From the NCBI GenBank assembly GCA_018398765.1, contig JAHBMJ010001106.1:23387-87386 (forward strand): a stretch of DNA of 64,000 nt, written 5' to 3'. Below, piece after piece: positions 35,608 to 49,200 of the stretch. The notes beneath the pieces were generated by a model, which worked only from the letters and a program-made list of their open reading frames with translations, was not told the DNA's origin and did no database searches. The translations under genes were made by a program, and so were the position numbers. The DNA comes from Chromera velia. Lineage: Eukaryota; Sar; Chromeraceae. How positions within the stretch are numbered: the stretch's first letter is position 1; each line of letters begins with the position of its first letter.

Positions 35608-37446
35608 CTGCCGAGATTTATCGTAGCCGTCCCTGTTGTTTTTGTCCTTCGTCCCCTAGCTTGTCCCGTCTCTTGCACACGCAGGGGAATCACATGTGTT
35701 TCTCTGCCTCTGCATTGCTCGTCACAGAGGATTGCAGAGACAGAACCTCGAGGTGTTGTCCAACAGCGTTCTGATGCCAGCTGGTGTTTCGTTTCAATAT
35801 ATAGGTCTCAACCTCCAGAACCCTTCGATCTGCTCTGTGTGGCTGCCGACAGCGGACAAGGTTACTGTCTTACCCCTTGCAAACGGCTTTTCGTCACTCT
35901 TGAGAGAAGAATCGACCTGTACAACATGGTGCAACAGTGTGTATGTGTAGGCTTGTATATATTCTTGCATGGATCATGCAGAATCATGCAAAAATGGACG
36001 ATCTCGATCTGTACGTATCATGCACGCAGTAAAAAAATATTGACATGCATACAATTAAGTGAGTGCGCGCGCTTTGCGCGCGGAGGTTACGAAATTAATA
36101 GTACGTTGCACTAGACGTTGCATGGGTGCGTGTAGAGAAATGTACCCCCCACCCAATGCATACTTGGTAGTGGGAGGGCTGGCCAACCGCCAGTAGCCAT
36201 GTTTCATGTACCCGGCGCACAGGCGCACCCCAACAATTATTAATTACCCCAACCAAACTATAAATTATAAACCCATGCACTTGGTCCGTGCGAGTAAATG
36301 TATGCTAAAAAGAGTCTGTAACAGAGTATAGCGTTAATTCAATAAGTGAATGCATACAGTATTATGCAGTGTCCGTTGAATTTATGAATTGATTTCTAAC
36401 AATTGGCTGAAAACAGATACTTCTTTTCAAACTTTTTTACTTTTGGTAAGTACAGTAACTGCTAGGATCTGGCCGGGCATGTATGCGCATGAATTGTGAG
36501 TCCACTTGTGTATAACTTGTGACTACTTATGGTATGTATGTCGGTCGTGGTGTGAGCTACCCGAAGTAACCCGAAGCTAGACTAAGTATGAGCATAAGCA
36601 AACACCCCACCTGGGTACATCGACTGAGTCGACTCTAATATACTCTAGTATATTGAATATGATTGAGCCGGCCTACGTCTGTACACATGTCTTTCTGGGG
36701 TTGTGATTAAAGTAAGCATATATGTCATTGCTAGTCGTTGCATATCATTCAGTCATGTACATGAATCAACAGTTATATTTCTGTTGCATATAAAAATGTT
36801 GAATCAGACTGACAGAAACAGATTGACTGAAAGAATTAATAGCAACGAACGTTTAGCTAGACTGTGGCTCAGACAGACCTGCCGTCTGACTCTAGGTCTG
36901 ACTAAGTTTACATCTAGGCTCCGCACTACATAAAAAAAAAAACAAAAGAAGAGAAAAAGTTTTTTTTTAATGGATTTTTTTTTATTTATCATAGCATTTA
37001 ATAGGCAAACAACTGTTGTTCAAGTGTTGCAAGAGTGTTGTACGGGATGTTGCATTGAAAACCATATACTTTTCAGTTAATAAAAAAAAAAATAAAAGAT
37101 TAGAAACTTTTTTTGTTTTCTTTTTTTTTTATTTATGAAGTGCAGAGCCTAAGTTTAGATCTATGTACGTCTCTGGGGTTTCCCCGTCAATAAGTCCCAT
37201 CTGCATACATTTAGCTAGCCGTTACATTACATAAGTGATATAATTCACCTAAATTTAACTTTATAAACATATTGTGACTATGAGGGTTACTATAAAATAA
37301 TGAGTTTGATTTAATTGGGAGCTAGCAATAGTATAGAATATAACCTAATTCAGTTTAATTTTTTTAAAAAAGATTATGCATCAATTAATTTAAAAATGTT
37401 CTACTAGATGATTGTTCCATCTTGGGACTACTAAACAAAATGCTTT
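35608..37446. other. AT-rich, no gene seen
   Basis: Contains a GCGCGC palindrome (GTGCGCGCGCTTTGCGCGCGG) at 36063-36085, similar to the blocks near gene starts. It lies 456 bp upstream of the minus-strand exon at 35607. A/T homopolymers are common at 36940-37135. Confidence 0.4.
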
Positions 37447-40382
37447 CCAGAAGGCGGAGGAGTAAAACAAGGTGATCCTCTCTCTCCTCTCCTCTTTCTT
37501 CTTTTCATCAACAATCTGCATAAGTCTGTCACCTCCGATAATAAAAACAGGAATCAAAGCTCGGCTGGGGGTACTGATAGAGAGACTCCTGTCAGACTAT
37601 CTGACGTTTTAATCGAAAGCATCGGATATGCTGATGACCGCATTCTGTTTGCTCACAGTGCTTCAGACTTGCAGAAACGCCTGTCTCGCCTCGAAGACTA
37701 TTGTAAGGAGCACGGTCTGAAGGTGAATTTAAAAAAGACAAAAGTTGTGTATCTCCCCTCTCCCCACCCCGACCTAGTGCCCCGGACCCCTTTTCTTTAT
37801 GAAAGCAGACCAGTGGAAGCGGTGAGTAAATATAAGTATTTAGGTAACTGGGTTTTTGAGGGCAGGGACCTTAGCAAGACAGTCAAAGCCTGCATTAAGG
37901 CGGCAGAGAAGGCATTAGGGGCTATGTTTGGTACTCTCTCTAGGTACTCTCTCTTCTCTGGGCTTTGTTTCTCCCTTTTCTGAAATTACTTTGTTCAAGG
38001 CTCTCTGGCTGCCAGTCGCATTGTATGGACTGGAAATGATCCCGCTGAGAAAGACAGATGTTGCCTGCCTCGATGCATTACAGTTACTTTTTGTTCAGTG
38101 TTGTTTTGGTCTCTCCCATCACTCCTTTGTTTCGCCTTCCCTTCTCTCTCTCTCTCTCTCGAGCCATTCAGTTCTCTACTTCGTAAGTTGATTGGGCGCT
38201 TCATCCAATGCATCGAATCGATTAACCGTGCTCTACCCTGGGCAGTGTGGAATGAGTGCTTGGCTGACTCGTGTGAACAGTAAAATGGCTGGCCGTTCTA
38301 TTAGATTGCTCTCTTTTATGGCCTCTATTGCCAAGCACGGTGGGGGACAAGTTTAAAAGAAAGGGCAAGGACAGAAGGAAAAGGGCGGCAAAAAAGATCG
38401 TAGAGGGTGCCTGGCTGTCCGACTGGTTGAAAGAAGAAACTAGAAACGTTAGAGACAGAGACGGAATTTTCCCCCGCCTTGCGAATCTCTCCCCTTTCCA
38501 ATCAGAGAATCCGACCAGACAGCGTTTGGCCATGCACCTTCTGAGTGAAAGGAAATGGCGCCCGAGAAGTGAAATGATAGAGTGCAGTGTTGAACCTCTG
38601 CCAAAAAGTCTGTTGCAGTCCTCCGTAGGCTTCCGTACGCTTTTCAGGGCTCTCACGGGGGGGAACATAGACAGAACCTAACCGGAACAGCTGTGCGATA
38701 AAATGTTTGTCCCCTTCGCGTATGATCAAAGATGAGGTTCATGTCCTGACGGAATGTAAAGATACAGAAAGGGAACGGAATAGGCTGAAAAAACTGTACG
38801 AAATTGTAAAGCAGAAAACGCTTATTGACATAAGAATACAGATCGCACAACGCATTGTAAGTGCAACCGGGAGGGGCACTTCTGATAATGAGAAGAAATA
38901 TATATGAAGGATATGGTATTACAGCTGTTGCTGTTGTGCACAATCCTGCCTAGAAGCGGTTCCAAAGCTATAGCCGACTGTCTCAAGAAGGTCCATTCTG
39001 TCGATAAGGCAAGTTGAGGTGAATCGATTCGATTGGCATGCAGGCTTTCTCATCCCCCCCCCCTATGAATGTGTACTCTGGGCTGTCCTCAAAGCCTTGC
39101 TAGTAGCTTGGGATTTGGCGTCGCTAAATCTAAGATTTAACTAGTAACCATGTTTGATTTGATTATATTTGATTTGATTTGATTTAAGCTTCAACCTCAA
39201 ATATTTGATATTTGAGGTAAGATTTGAGGTTAACCTCTTAGGGTTCCTCACTGAGTCACTGACTTACTGTCACTCTAATCATTTTTCTCATGACAATAGT
39301 TATCAGAACATTTCTGATGTGTGTTCAAAAATTTAAAAAAATATATATAAAATTATAACTTATCAGTTCCGTAAAAAAAATATGCCTGTGTGGCAGTGTA
39401 TATACACTAGTCACTGGGACTCACTCTAGTACTAATAGAGATTAAGAACATAAAATTGATAGATTTGAAATTGTATATGACTTTTTGTTGATACGATAAA
39501 GTTAGAGCACGTACCAAAATTGAGGTGACAATCACTCAGCTTTATGGCACTTCCTTTTCCTCTTCTTCATGATCACTTTCTTCAATATGAATCGAATCGA
39601 TCGGTGGTGGGAGCTGCTGAGAGCTTTTTCTCTAGCTTTTCGGCTTTCCAGGAGTGGGTGCTCGTGGGCTTCTATTCGGTTGCGGAGAGATGATAACGGG
39701 GTGAGACGGAGAACCGCGCACACGTTTGCTATTGCTGTTGGTGTTGGAACCGTCCTGTTTCTGGGCAGCTAAGCATCCAGAGTTGGTAAGTTCAGCTCCT
39801 TGGACCGTGCCTGGCTGGACGTCTGCTGACTGGGTGTCTGTCAGACCGAGTTCAGCTGGCGAATGCATCTCGTCACCAAAAAAATCCTCAAGGGTTTCAC
39901 CCTGGGGACCTCCAGACCCACCCACCTCACTTTTGTCTCTGAAAACCCCTCCCTATGCCTCCACCAACCCTCGCAAATAAAACTGTTCAAACATGCTCTG
40001 CACCTCTCTCTCACCTCGCGCAGCCTGTTCGGAGGGGGAAAATGCAAGAAGGTTTGAACGGAGATCCAGAAAGGCTGCAACATAAAGGGCTTGCTGCAAC
40101 ACCACACGACTGCGCGTGGGCAGCAAACCATCAAGATTTAGGTTTTTTCATTTGAATCAGCATGCGTGACGGATCGGTACTTGCAAAAGTTTTTTCAGGA
40201 CCTTCATATTTGAGGTTGAAAGTCATATTGATCAAATATTTGATCGTATTTGATAGATCTTTAAACACTAGGTCCTCCCTAACTGGATATTTAATTTGAG
40301 CTTAAGCCCTACCTCAAATCAAATCAAATCAAATCAAATCAAACATGGTCACTAGATTTAACCCTCAATCATCATCATCATC
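37447..40382 (+). mobile_element. LINE retrotransposon, copy B, 5'-truncated, with nested hAT
   Basis: Starts within reverse-transcriptase motif B (GVKQGDPLSPLLFLLFIN) and has an intact motif C, GYADDRILF at about 37624. It continues through KYKYLGNWVFEG to 37930, where a short duplication of GGTACTCTCTCT breaks the frame. The C-terminal Cys/His region and 3' UTR follow to 39141. The 3' end, with an (ATC)n tail, resumes at 40355-40382 after the nested hAT element. The RT core lacks its N-terminal half, so the copy is inactive. Confidence 0.85.
39142..40354 (-). mobile_element. hAT element, family 2, copy 2, nested in LINE copy B
   Basis: The ends TAGTAACCATG and CATGGTCACTA are flanked by perfect 8-bp repeats GATTTAAC (39134-39141 and 40355-40362). 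Joining the flanks restores the LINE 3' sequence seen at 18740-18770. On the minus strand, about 40140-39950, a translation with VAAFLDLRSNLLAFSPSE resembles the C-terminal (dimerisation-side) part of hAT transposases. It is followed after a stop by an acidic segment ending EEEEKEVP. It is thus a decayed internal-deletion derivative of an autonomous hAT. Subterminal (TTTGA)n arrays lie at both ends. Confidence 0.85.
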
Positions 40383-41241
40383 AGTGGCCTATTCGATACT
40401 TTTAAAATCTAGTTGTTTAAAATTAAACACTGCTTTTCATTGACAAGTCTTCTTTTTTCCCTCTTTAAGACCTTAGTTTTATTCAATTGAATCAATTCAA
40501 TTGAATTCATATTAAAATTCGTTTCACAACATGTAAATGACGTCAAGCCTGAGAATACCAATGAAACACAGCTAGAATTTGAAACAGACTTAAGGCTAGA
40601 ATTCAGGCTCAGCAACTCTCCGATGGCAAGATTGCGCAAACAAACTGATCGAGTATCGCAAACTTAATGACACCATGTCACACCGATTGTGGCCCAATTT
40701 GTGGGTCTCACTGACCATGCATAGAGCTCAGATTTTGCTCTAAAAACGTCAGCAAGCCTTTTTCATTTAATCATCATTACTTTGTGCACGGCAGACTCGC
40801 GTGCTCCAGAGGAAGGCCACCCGCCCCGATTTCGCACTCAGTTTCGTATCTCTTCAAGAACAACCAAACCATGAGTGGAAACACCTCCTGAAAATACTGC
40901 CGCTTTGTAGACATGCACCCGAACACCGATGCCTTGACCGCAAGGACGCGCAAATACCAATGCTTTGACCATGCACACAACACACACATGTACTGAGGGT
41001 CTCATCACTCTTCTACCCCCCACCAAACTAATATCCACGCACCTGCGCGCATTCGCCATCCCATATGCCAACGCAATGAAACTCGAGAAACGACACGCGA
41101 ATAGAAAACCAATTGAAACAGAATCACACCCACTGCTGCCTAACACCGAAGAACCCAAACCGATGGAGAGAAGAGCAGAGAAAGATTCAACTTCCCCTCC
41201 CACCACCCCATGCATGCATGCATGTGCCTTTCTTTTACCTT
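40383..41241. other. no gene seen
   Basis: The 3' flank of the gene at 41242, with CATGCATGCATGCATG at 41207-41222. No exon supported. Confidence 0.45.
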
Positions 41242-42465
41242 CTACACAGGAATCTCATACCCCCCCTGTCTCCTCCCCTCCTCTGTTTGACCCCTAGATG
41301 CTCCCTCCACAAGCGGCACCTGCGGGCCATCACGGAATGTGTACTCTGCAGAGTAGGGTCCAGCCGTCTGAGGGTGTGCCGCAACAGACACAGCGGCAGC
41401 ATCACCAGCCGACTGTGACTGCATCGCCACCATGCGCACCCCTTCGTTGCTCCTCGCACTGCCGCCCGAGAGAGGATTAGGGGGAAGATCGAGTGACTCT
41501 AACTCAGCAGTCACTGCCAGGGCAGCCACCATCATCGTGACCACGCACACAGGGATAAGCAAAAACAGTGCCAAGATCTCACAGGCAATTGCGACAAGAA
41601 CGGGCAAGATCGAGTGTCCACCGGCAAAAAATGCGGAAACAACACCGACAACGATTCCGGAAAGAATGCCCACCACCAGGCCTGCCAGCATGAAGAGCAC
41701 CATGTAGCTCAGCACAAAGCAGTATACCTTGCTGAAGTTATGGCTGACAACCTTGAAGGCAACACCGATGGCCTCGCACACACCCCGACATCTCTCCTTG
41801 ACCAACAGAGCGATGGCCAGGGAAGCGGCGAACGAGAGTAAAGGAAAGAACACAAACGCCAGGAACAGGTATGCACAAACGCACACCATGGCAAAGACAC
41901 CCTTCCCCAGTAAGAGAAAGGAGCCTGCCACAGAGAAGGTCGCCAGAATGCTCAAAATAGCGATTCCCCCCATGGAAAAGCAAAGACCCACAGCCTTCCA
42001 GAAAGTCTGACACGGACTACAGCCCGAGAAGACCCTCGACAGACTGGGTGTTTGTCCGAACCCATTCTCCTGCTTCTCAGATATGTACCGGTAGAGGCCA
42101 ACGTACACGAAGGAAGTGAAGAAAATCGTTCCCAGCTGCCCAAAGAGCATGATGAAAGAGGCGTGCATTACAGCCCCCGGCAAGTTATCAGGTCTGGGTT
42201 TAGGCCCCTGGGCGCTCCCGTCTGAAACCGAATCCTGGGTTGGCTGGTTCGCGACGGCATGCAACAGCATAAACTGGGATGAAAAGTTGACTGCCAGAGT
42301 GAAGAACATCGGCAGTGACACCCCCAAGACCAGCTTCCAGTCGAGGAGTGAGTACGCAGTCTTCACAGCCTCGGCCGCACGGAAGCTGTACAGCAGTTCG
42401 TACCTCCTCTGAGAGGAAGGGAAGTCCCTTGGTGAAGTTCCCAGCATTCTTGTACTCTCTTCCAA
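41242..42465 (-). CDS. six-pass membrane protein of unknown family
   Basis: A single uninterrupted frame of 407 codons. The N-terminus is hydrophilic (MEESTRMLG). About six hydrophobic segments follow: around VLGVSLPMFFTLAV (residue 47 on), FIMLFGQLGTIFFTSFVYVG, a pair in the middle (AILSILATFSVAGSFLLLG and FAMVCVCAYLFLAFVFF), LSYMVLFMLAGLVVGILSG, and ILALFLLIPVCVVTMMVAAL. A 90-residue Ser/Gly/Gln-rich tail ends GGYEIPV. No catalytic motif or signal peptide is seen, and I do not recognise the family. It is intronless, unlike its multi-exon neighbours, and stands alone between repeats. A CG-rich block at 42773-42846 lies about 310 bp upstream. Confidence 0.75.
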   Translation of the reverse strand: MEESTRMLGTSPRDFPSSQRRYELLYSFRAAEAVKTAYSLLDWKLVLGVSLPMFFTLAVNFSSQFMLLHAVANQPTQDSVSDGSAQGPKPRPDNLPGAVMHASFIMLFGQLGTIFFTSFVYVGLYRYISEKQENGFGQTPSLSRVFSGCSPCQTFWKAVGLCFSMGGIAILSILATFSVAGSFLLLGKGVFAMVCVCAYLFLAFVFFPLLSFAASLAIALLVKERCRGVCEAIGVAFKVVSHNFSKVYCFVLSYMVLFMLAGLVVGILSGIVVGVVSAFFAGGHSILPVLVAIACEILALFLLIPVCVVTMMVAALAVTAELESLDLPPNPLSGGSARSNEGVRMVAMQSQSAGDAAAVSVAAHPQTAGPYSAEYTFRDGPQVPLVEGASRGQTEEGRRQGGYEIPV

Positions 42466-43295
42466 TTGAGATTAAGAAGAACAGAAGAAATCAACGAACG
42501 AAAGAGGGAAGAAGATAATCAAACGAGAAAGGAGACACCGTCTCCGTGCCTCACCTGGCCAGTCGGACTTTGTTCAGACGACTCGGAGAACCACTCAGTG
42601 ACCGCAGGAACGCACCTTGGCGGGTCTTCCGGGTCGTTCACTCTGCTCACTTTCAACCTTTGATACTGTCGTCGCTCTGCAATCGGCATTGAAGAGGAAG
42701 ACCGCAATTTGACAAGACAGTTCGACACACTTGAATTCGAGACCTGGCAGCCTAGCTGACCTTACAATTCTCAGCGCGCTCAGCGAGCCACGCCGCGCGC
42801 GCCACGACCGCGGCCCATCGTCTGCATGGCCGGTCACCCGCGCGGGCCAAAACTTCTGTGCAACTATCTCATTTTCCAGTGTTCCTAGATTCAGAACAGA
42901 CGGGACGAACCGGAACCTTTTGACAGACTAGGCTAGATCCGCCCCTCATACACGGGGACGCGGCATGCATAACAAAAACCTCAATCATCTCATTTTCTAA
43001 AGGTACGTTCGAAGTGCATGTAACAGCTCGAAGACTCGATCAAAGTTATTCATATTTGATCGGGGCAAACTATAATTCAAAATGTTTAAAAAAAAAAAAA
43101 ATCGGGGCTAATCGGGGCTTCAATTACATGGGCTCAGGGGGTTTAACTCAGGATATAGTTTAGACTGCTTTAGGCTGCTTAGCTTTACTGCATATACTTT
43201 GCTGAAATCATGTTGGAGACATTGATATTACCGATTACTACCGATTACTCTATTTTTAAAAGGGAGAATTGGGGTTTAATTCAATTATGGAAGTA
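42466..43295. promoter_or_regulatory. upstream region with CG-rich block
   Basis: A CG-rich stretch at 42773-42846 (CACGCCGCGCGCGCCACG, CACCCGCGCGGGCC) is upstream of the 42465 gene. The rest is AT-rich without genes. Confidence 0.35.
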
Positions 43296-46200
43296 TACTG
43301 ATGATGATGATAATGATGATTCAGGGTTAAATTCTAGATTCAACGACACCAAATCTCAAGCCACTAACAAGGCTTTAAGGATAATCCAGAGCACACATTC
43401 ATGGGGGGGGAGGGGTGGGAGGAAGCCTGTATGCCAATCGAAACGACTCTACTCAACTTGTCTGATCGACACAATGAACCTTTTTCAAACACTGTCAGTC
43501 AGCTAGTGTTTTAGAGCCGCTTCTAGACAGGATTGTGCACAACAGTAATACCATCTCCTTCATTTTCTTCTCATTATCTGAAGTGTCTCTCCTTATTGTA
43601 CCCACAACGCTTTGTGCGATTTTTTTTCCTATGTCAATAGGCGCTCTCTGTTTTATAATTTCGTACAGTTCTTTCAGCCTGCTCCACTCCCTTTCGGAGT
43701 CTTTATATTCCATCAGAATATGAATCTCATCCTTAATCACACGCGAGGGGGACAAACTAGGACAAACATCTGTTACAAAGTCGTTCTGGTTGAGTTTTAT
43801 CGATGTCCCCCCCCGTGAAAGCCCTGAAAAGTATACAAAAGTTTACGGAGGACTGCAACAGACTCTTAGGGAGAGGTTCAACACTGCACTCTATCATTTC
43901 GCTTTTTGATCACTATTTTCTTTCATTCAGAAGATGTATGGCCAAACGCTGTCTGGTTGGGTTCTTATATTGAAAAGGAGAGAGATTCGCAAGGCGGAGG
44001 AAAATTCCATCTCTGTCTCTAACGTTTCTATTGTCTTCTTTTAACTAATCGGATAGCCAGGCACCCTCCACGATCTTTTTTGCCATCCTTTCCCTTTTGT
44101 CTTTCAAAGTTGCCTTTTTTTTTAAACTTGTTCCCCACCGAGCTTCGTAAAGGAGGCCATAAAAGGGAGCAGTCCAAAGGAACAGCCAGCCATTTCACTG
44201 TCTTAATAAAGGGTTCATATAAACGAGCCAAGCACTCATTCCACACTGCCCGGAGTAGAGCACGATCGATCGATTTGATGCATTGAACGAAGCTCCCAAT
44301 CAACTTACCAAGTAGAGAACTGAATGGCTTAAGAGAGAGAGAGAGAGAGAGAAGAGAAAGCGAAACAAAAGAGTGGTGAGAGAGACCAAAACAATATCGA
44401 ATAAAACGTAACTGTAAAACATCGAGGCAGGTAATATCTGCTTTCCTCAGCTGGATCGTTTCCAGTCCATACAACGTGACTGGCAGCCAGAAGGCCTTGA
44501 ACAAAGTAATTTTAGAAAAGGGAGAAATAAAACCTAAAGAATAAAACCTAGAGATGAGAGAGTTACCGTATGCCAAACACAGCCCCCTCAATGCGGGCTT
44601 TGACTGTCTTATTAAGGTCACCCCTCTCAAAAACCCAGTTGCCCAAATACTTATATTTACTCACCGCTTCCACTGGTCTGCCTTCATAAAGAAAAGGGGT
44701 CTGGGGCATAAGGTTGGGGTGGGGGGAGGAGAGGCGTATCACTTTTATCTTTTTTAAATTCACCTTCAGACCGTACTCCTTACAATAGTCTTCAAGACGG
44801 GATAGGCGTTTCTGCAAGTCTGAAGCACTGTGAGCAAACAATATAAGGTTATCAGCGTACTTGATACTTTCGATTAAAACGTTGGACAGTCTGACAAGAG
44901 TCTCTTTATCTGCACCTCCAGCCGAACTTTGATACATGTTTTTATTATCGGAGCTGACATGAGCTGACAAACTAATGCAGATTGTTAATGAAAAGAAAAA
45001 AGAGGAGAAGAGAAAAAAGGTCGCCTTGTTTCACACCTCTACCTTCTGGGAAGTATTCAGTTGCCCCATCTACCCGAGCCTTCACCTGACTATACATAGA
45101 ATGGATTATCCAAACATCGGCTTGGCTTACTCCCTCCTCCCTGAGCCTTTCTAACATCTTGACCCGAAACACAGTGTCAAACACCCTACTGAAATTGACA
45201 AACGCGGCAATCAGAGGACTCTTCTTTAGAATCTTCTTAGAGCTGAGAATTAACAAAGACAGAGTAGCAAAGGCCTCCCTTGTCCCCACCCCCTACCTGA
45301 AACCGAGCTGTTTTTGGTTAATTTTCACCTCTTTCGTGATCTGTAAGTCCATTAATAACGTAAAAATCTTACCCGGAAGCCCTATAATATGGATCGGATG
45401 CCATTTGTTACAGTCCAGACTCGGCGGGCCCTTGGAGACGGCGGCAATGCGCAATACATTCCAGTGTATAGGCCAAAAAGAAAAAAGGTGAAACAAATTG
45501 AAAAAGATAAAGAGCAGCAAACGGGAGAGAGGAGAAAAACCAAAACACAACAAAAGATAATAAGGGCCATTATAACTGCATCTAATCCCACTGCCTTCTT
45601 TGGGTCAATTCCTTTTAGTGTTTCCTCAATCATCTGTATAGAGAAGGCGGGCTGAGAAGGGGGGGAGAAGGCCAGACCAGGTGCAGGCAGAAGACCAGGA
45701 CCGTCGAAGGCCTCTGCCCAGAACTGAATGAAGGAAGATGCAGTGGGCTTATTATCTCCTCCCCCTTGTGTTTTGATTTTCCTGTTCTATTACCAAACTC
45801 TTGAAGGGTCAAGAGCTGCTTCACTAGCCAGCCTCTCTGCTGTCTGTTGCTTAAGTTTACTCCTTTTTGCTGCAAACAGTCAAGCTCTTTCCCTTCTCAG
45901 CTTGACACATTCTTTTTGTAAAGCTAGGATAGGAAGGGTTCGGGACATGTCTTGCCTTTTCTTCTGCCTCCTTCACCTTCAACTGCATCAAGTGGCATTG
46001 TGGGTCCCACCATACTTGACAGCTGCTCTGCTTTTTCTGTCGTCTCTTCTTGGATGCCCTTTTTCTCTCTTCTACTGCACCCATCTTACTGTCTGTCAGT
46101 CTTTCTTCCCAGGAAAGACCCAACTGTTCCAATTGTTCAAGGTAAGAGGCCTTGCTAAGAAAGGAGGGGGGAGGAGCATTCTGAAGGGGAGGTGGTTCTG

Positions 46201-49200
46201 GGGGAGAGGGTGATGGGTTAGGAGGAGGCGAGATAGGGGGAACATCTTGGCCTCTCTCACGTAGTTCCTTTACCCCCAAGTCGAACAAGCCAGGAAAGTT
46301 ATAAAACCTTCATTTTAACGTTGTCATCTTTTGAAACCTGCTTGAACCTGCCAATACCAGTATTAACATAATATAAACCAGCCTCAAACTGTTCAAAATA
46401 AACTTAAAACTGATGATTTGACTCTTTAAAACTGTTATTGAGACACCTCGTCTCGGCAAGCTAGGCAGTCATGCACACGGGAAAAACATTGTCAAATTTT
46501 GATAAATTTGCAATGGAGCATTCAAGCTGACAGACAAATAGAATCAGGGACAACAGAGAAAAGAGTGTGATGGCAATAAAAGATCGAAAGCAGAAAGGCG
46601 CTGTGGCTATTTGAGAAAGCCTTTTTCTTAGCTTTCCTCCCTCATGTCTTCTCTACTTAGCCTTTTGCTGTCTCGCTTGTAGCCACAGAGCCCGAGCTCT
46701 CCTCCTTCGCTCCCCTACGTCCCTCTGCTGCACTCACTGGGGACTATTCTGTTGGGGTAGGGGACGTTGTTACTTGCAGGTGGGAAAGCAGTAACAGCAG
46801 TACGGAAGAGTGGTTTGTCAGCAAAGTTTTAGACTTAATTGATCCATCTGATGTGCACCCAACAACAAAAAAAGGAAGAAGTTTGGGGGTATCTTGGATT
46901 GCCTTTGTTGAAGAGAATGCCGAATTTTCCGCTTGTATCATTTTATATGAACAAATTTCTTCTTCAGATAACACAACAGAGTTTAAACCACTTTTATTCC
47001 GTTGCACGTTAACGCTGAGAACTGATAACACACCCCTTTCTGCTGTTTTTTTCTGGTTGCATTCGGCAGTTTTGGTTGGGGGGGGGTAACGGTGAATAAC
47101 GATGAGCTTGCTCGTGCAGACAGTCAGTTTAATGATATGATTAAGCGTGAAAGTGATGAAAAGGATGAAAGCTGAAGGAGAGTTGAGTCATATGGTTTTA
47201 AAATCATATCAGCTGGTATTAATGAAGTGATTTAAAGTAGGTTATACCAGGTTACATAAGGTTTAGGTAGATTAAGTGTTAGGTTACATAACGATGTTTT
47301 TATTACTCTTAGAACCCTAAGTGGCAACATAATAAAAACCTTAAATAACCATCATAAATCATGATGTTACAAGTCTTTTTTTAAGTTCATGAAGGTTCTT
47401 TTAGATAAAGAACCGCATTGAGCATACTTTTAGATGTCTAGAGTGTTTTACATACTTGAAGGGGGGGGTATAAAATTAATTTTTATTTTTTTTTTTTTAG
47501 TGAAATACCCTAGAGTGAGGAGAGGAGGGAGAAAAGAGAAATTCTTTTCGTTCATGGGGGCATATACAGGATCCGAGGGCATAAGAAGAGCAGATGAATC
47601 AAAAAAGAAAGAAAAAGAAAGAACAACGTGCTGTAGGGCAAAATCAGCTTACAGGCCTGAAGTGGCAGAGGACTAAGCTCTCAAAAGAAAAGGATATGCA
47701 AAAAAGTGATTGATGGCAGTTGTTTCTTCTCCTACTTTAAAAAAGGTGTACAGGCCCGGAAAAGAGACGTCAACACCCAGCCTCTTACACTATAAGGACA
47801 AGCCGTGGAGAGGAATTAAGTTAGAGCATTCACACAAACGAATTAGCCACCTACTCTACTCGTCTGGAAGGTTGCCATGGCTGCAGGCTGAGACACGAAA
47901 AGGCATGCACGTGTCTATTTCATTCTCTTCCCTGTTTTTGTCAGGCAAGCAGATAGTCCTCTCCCACGTCAGACCTTCCGGCATTTGTGTGCCCAACTTT
48001 CTATTCATGTCACCAACAAGAATGCGCAGGTCCTCCAAAGGCACTTGACATAACGCGTCTATCACCTCCTCCCTTTTTTTATCTCAGAACTCTCTATCCT
48101 TCTGTCTCAGTTCTGACCTCTTAGGCAGAAAATAAACACAAAAAACATGCAGAACTCTCTTGACTGCCTCCCGCTTTTTTGAAAAGAAAGATGCTTTTAC
48201 CGACAGACGGACCAAGTTTTGGCTCACGAGCTCCCACTCTGGCTGCAGTTCATTCATCAGTGAGCTCCTAGCTAGGATGCATACCCCTCCTGTAATGGAC
48301 CTGTATGTGCTTCCGCGTGGACTCAGACCTTAGCCGATTTGTCTGAAATTTTTTGTACTGGTCCCGAAGTGAGGGGGGTCAGGGACCCCAAAATGACCTT
48401 AAACAACCACTTTCAAAATTGTTTCTAACGAGTTCCTAACCATATATCAACCCTTAAAAACACTTTAATAAGCGTCCAATGTGCTATATTTGCACTGATC
48501 CCGAAGTTAATCCAGATAAATCGGCTAGGTTCTGAGTCTACATGGATCCCCGACCGACGTGGCCTTCTTTCTTGAACCTTCTTGCTTAATTTTTCTTCTT
48601 GGCCACTCCATGTGACTGAAATTCCTTCCTGTGTATGTTTGTGTCTGCACGTACATAGAGAGAAGGCAGCATAGTGGGGCATTTCGTTTCCATTAACACT
48701 ACGATGTCAGCATCACAAGCAGCTAATTATCGATCAAGAGACTTGTTCTTTATATGAGACAGCAACCCTCCAACGTTCACTGTTTTCACCGTGACGGTAA
48801 GCTTTCTTTCTCCTGCTACCCTGCCCCCCGATTTTATGTCATACAAAGGGGAGAAGGGGGACTGAGTAGAAAAGGGTGCGCATAGTGGGGGAAGAGAGGG
48901 ACGGGATGGTTGAAAGAGCCAAGCAGGGATCGAAGAGGTCGCAGATGGGCGAGAGGAAGAAGAAGAGCAAGAAAATGAAAGAGAGGAAGGAACAGGAGCA
49001 ACAGCAGTAGCAGAAGAGGAAGAAGAAGAAGAGGAGGAGGAGGAAGAAGAAGAAGAAGAAGAGAAAGAAGAAGAGAACACTGTAGATGTGTTGGCTTCCG
49101 AGTCCTTAAAAAGCTCCTCAAAGAGCGCCGCCAGATCAGAGTCTTCAGGGACAGGAGCAGAAGCAAGCGGAAAAGAAGAAAAAGAAGAAGAGGGGAAGAC

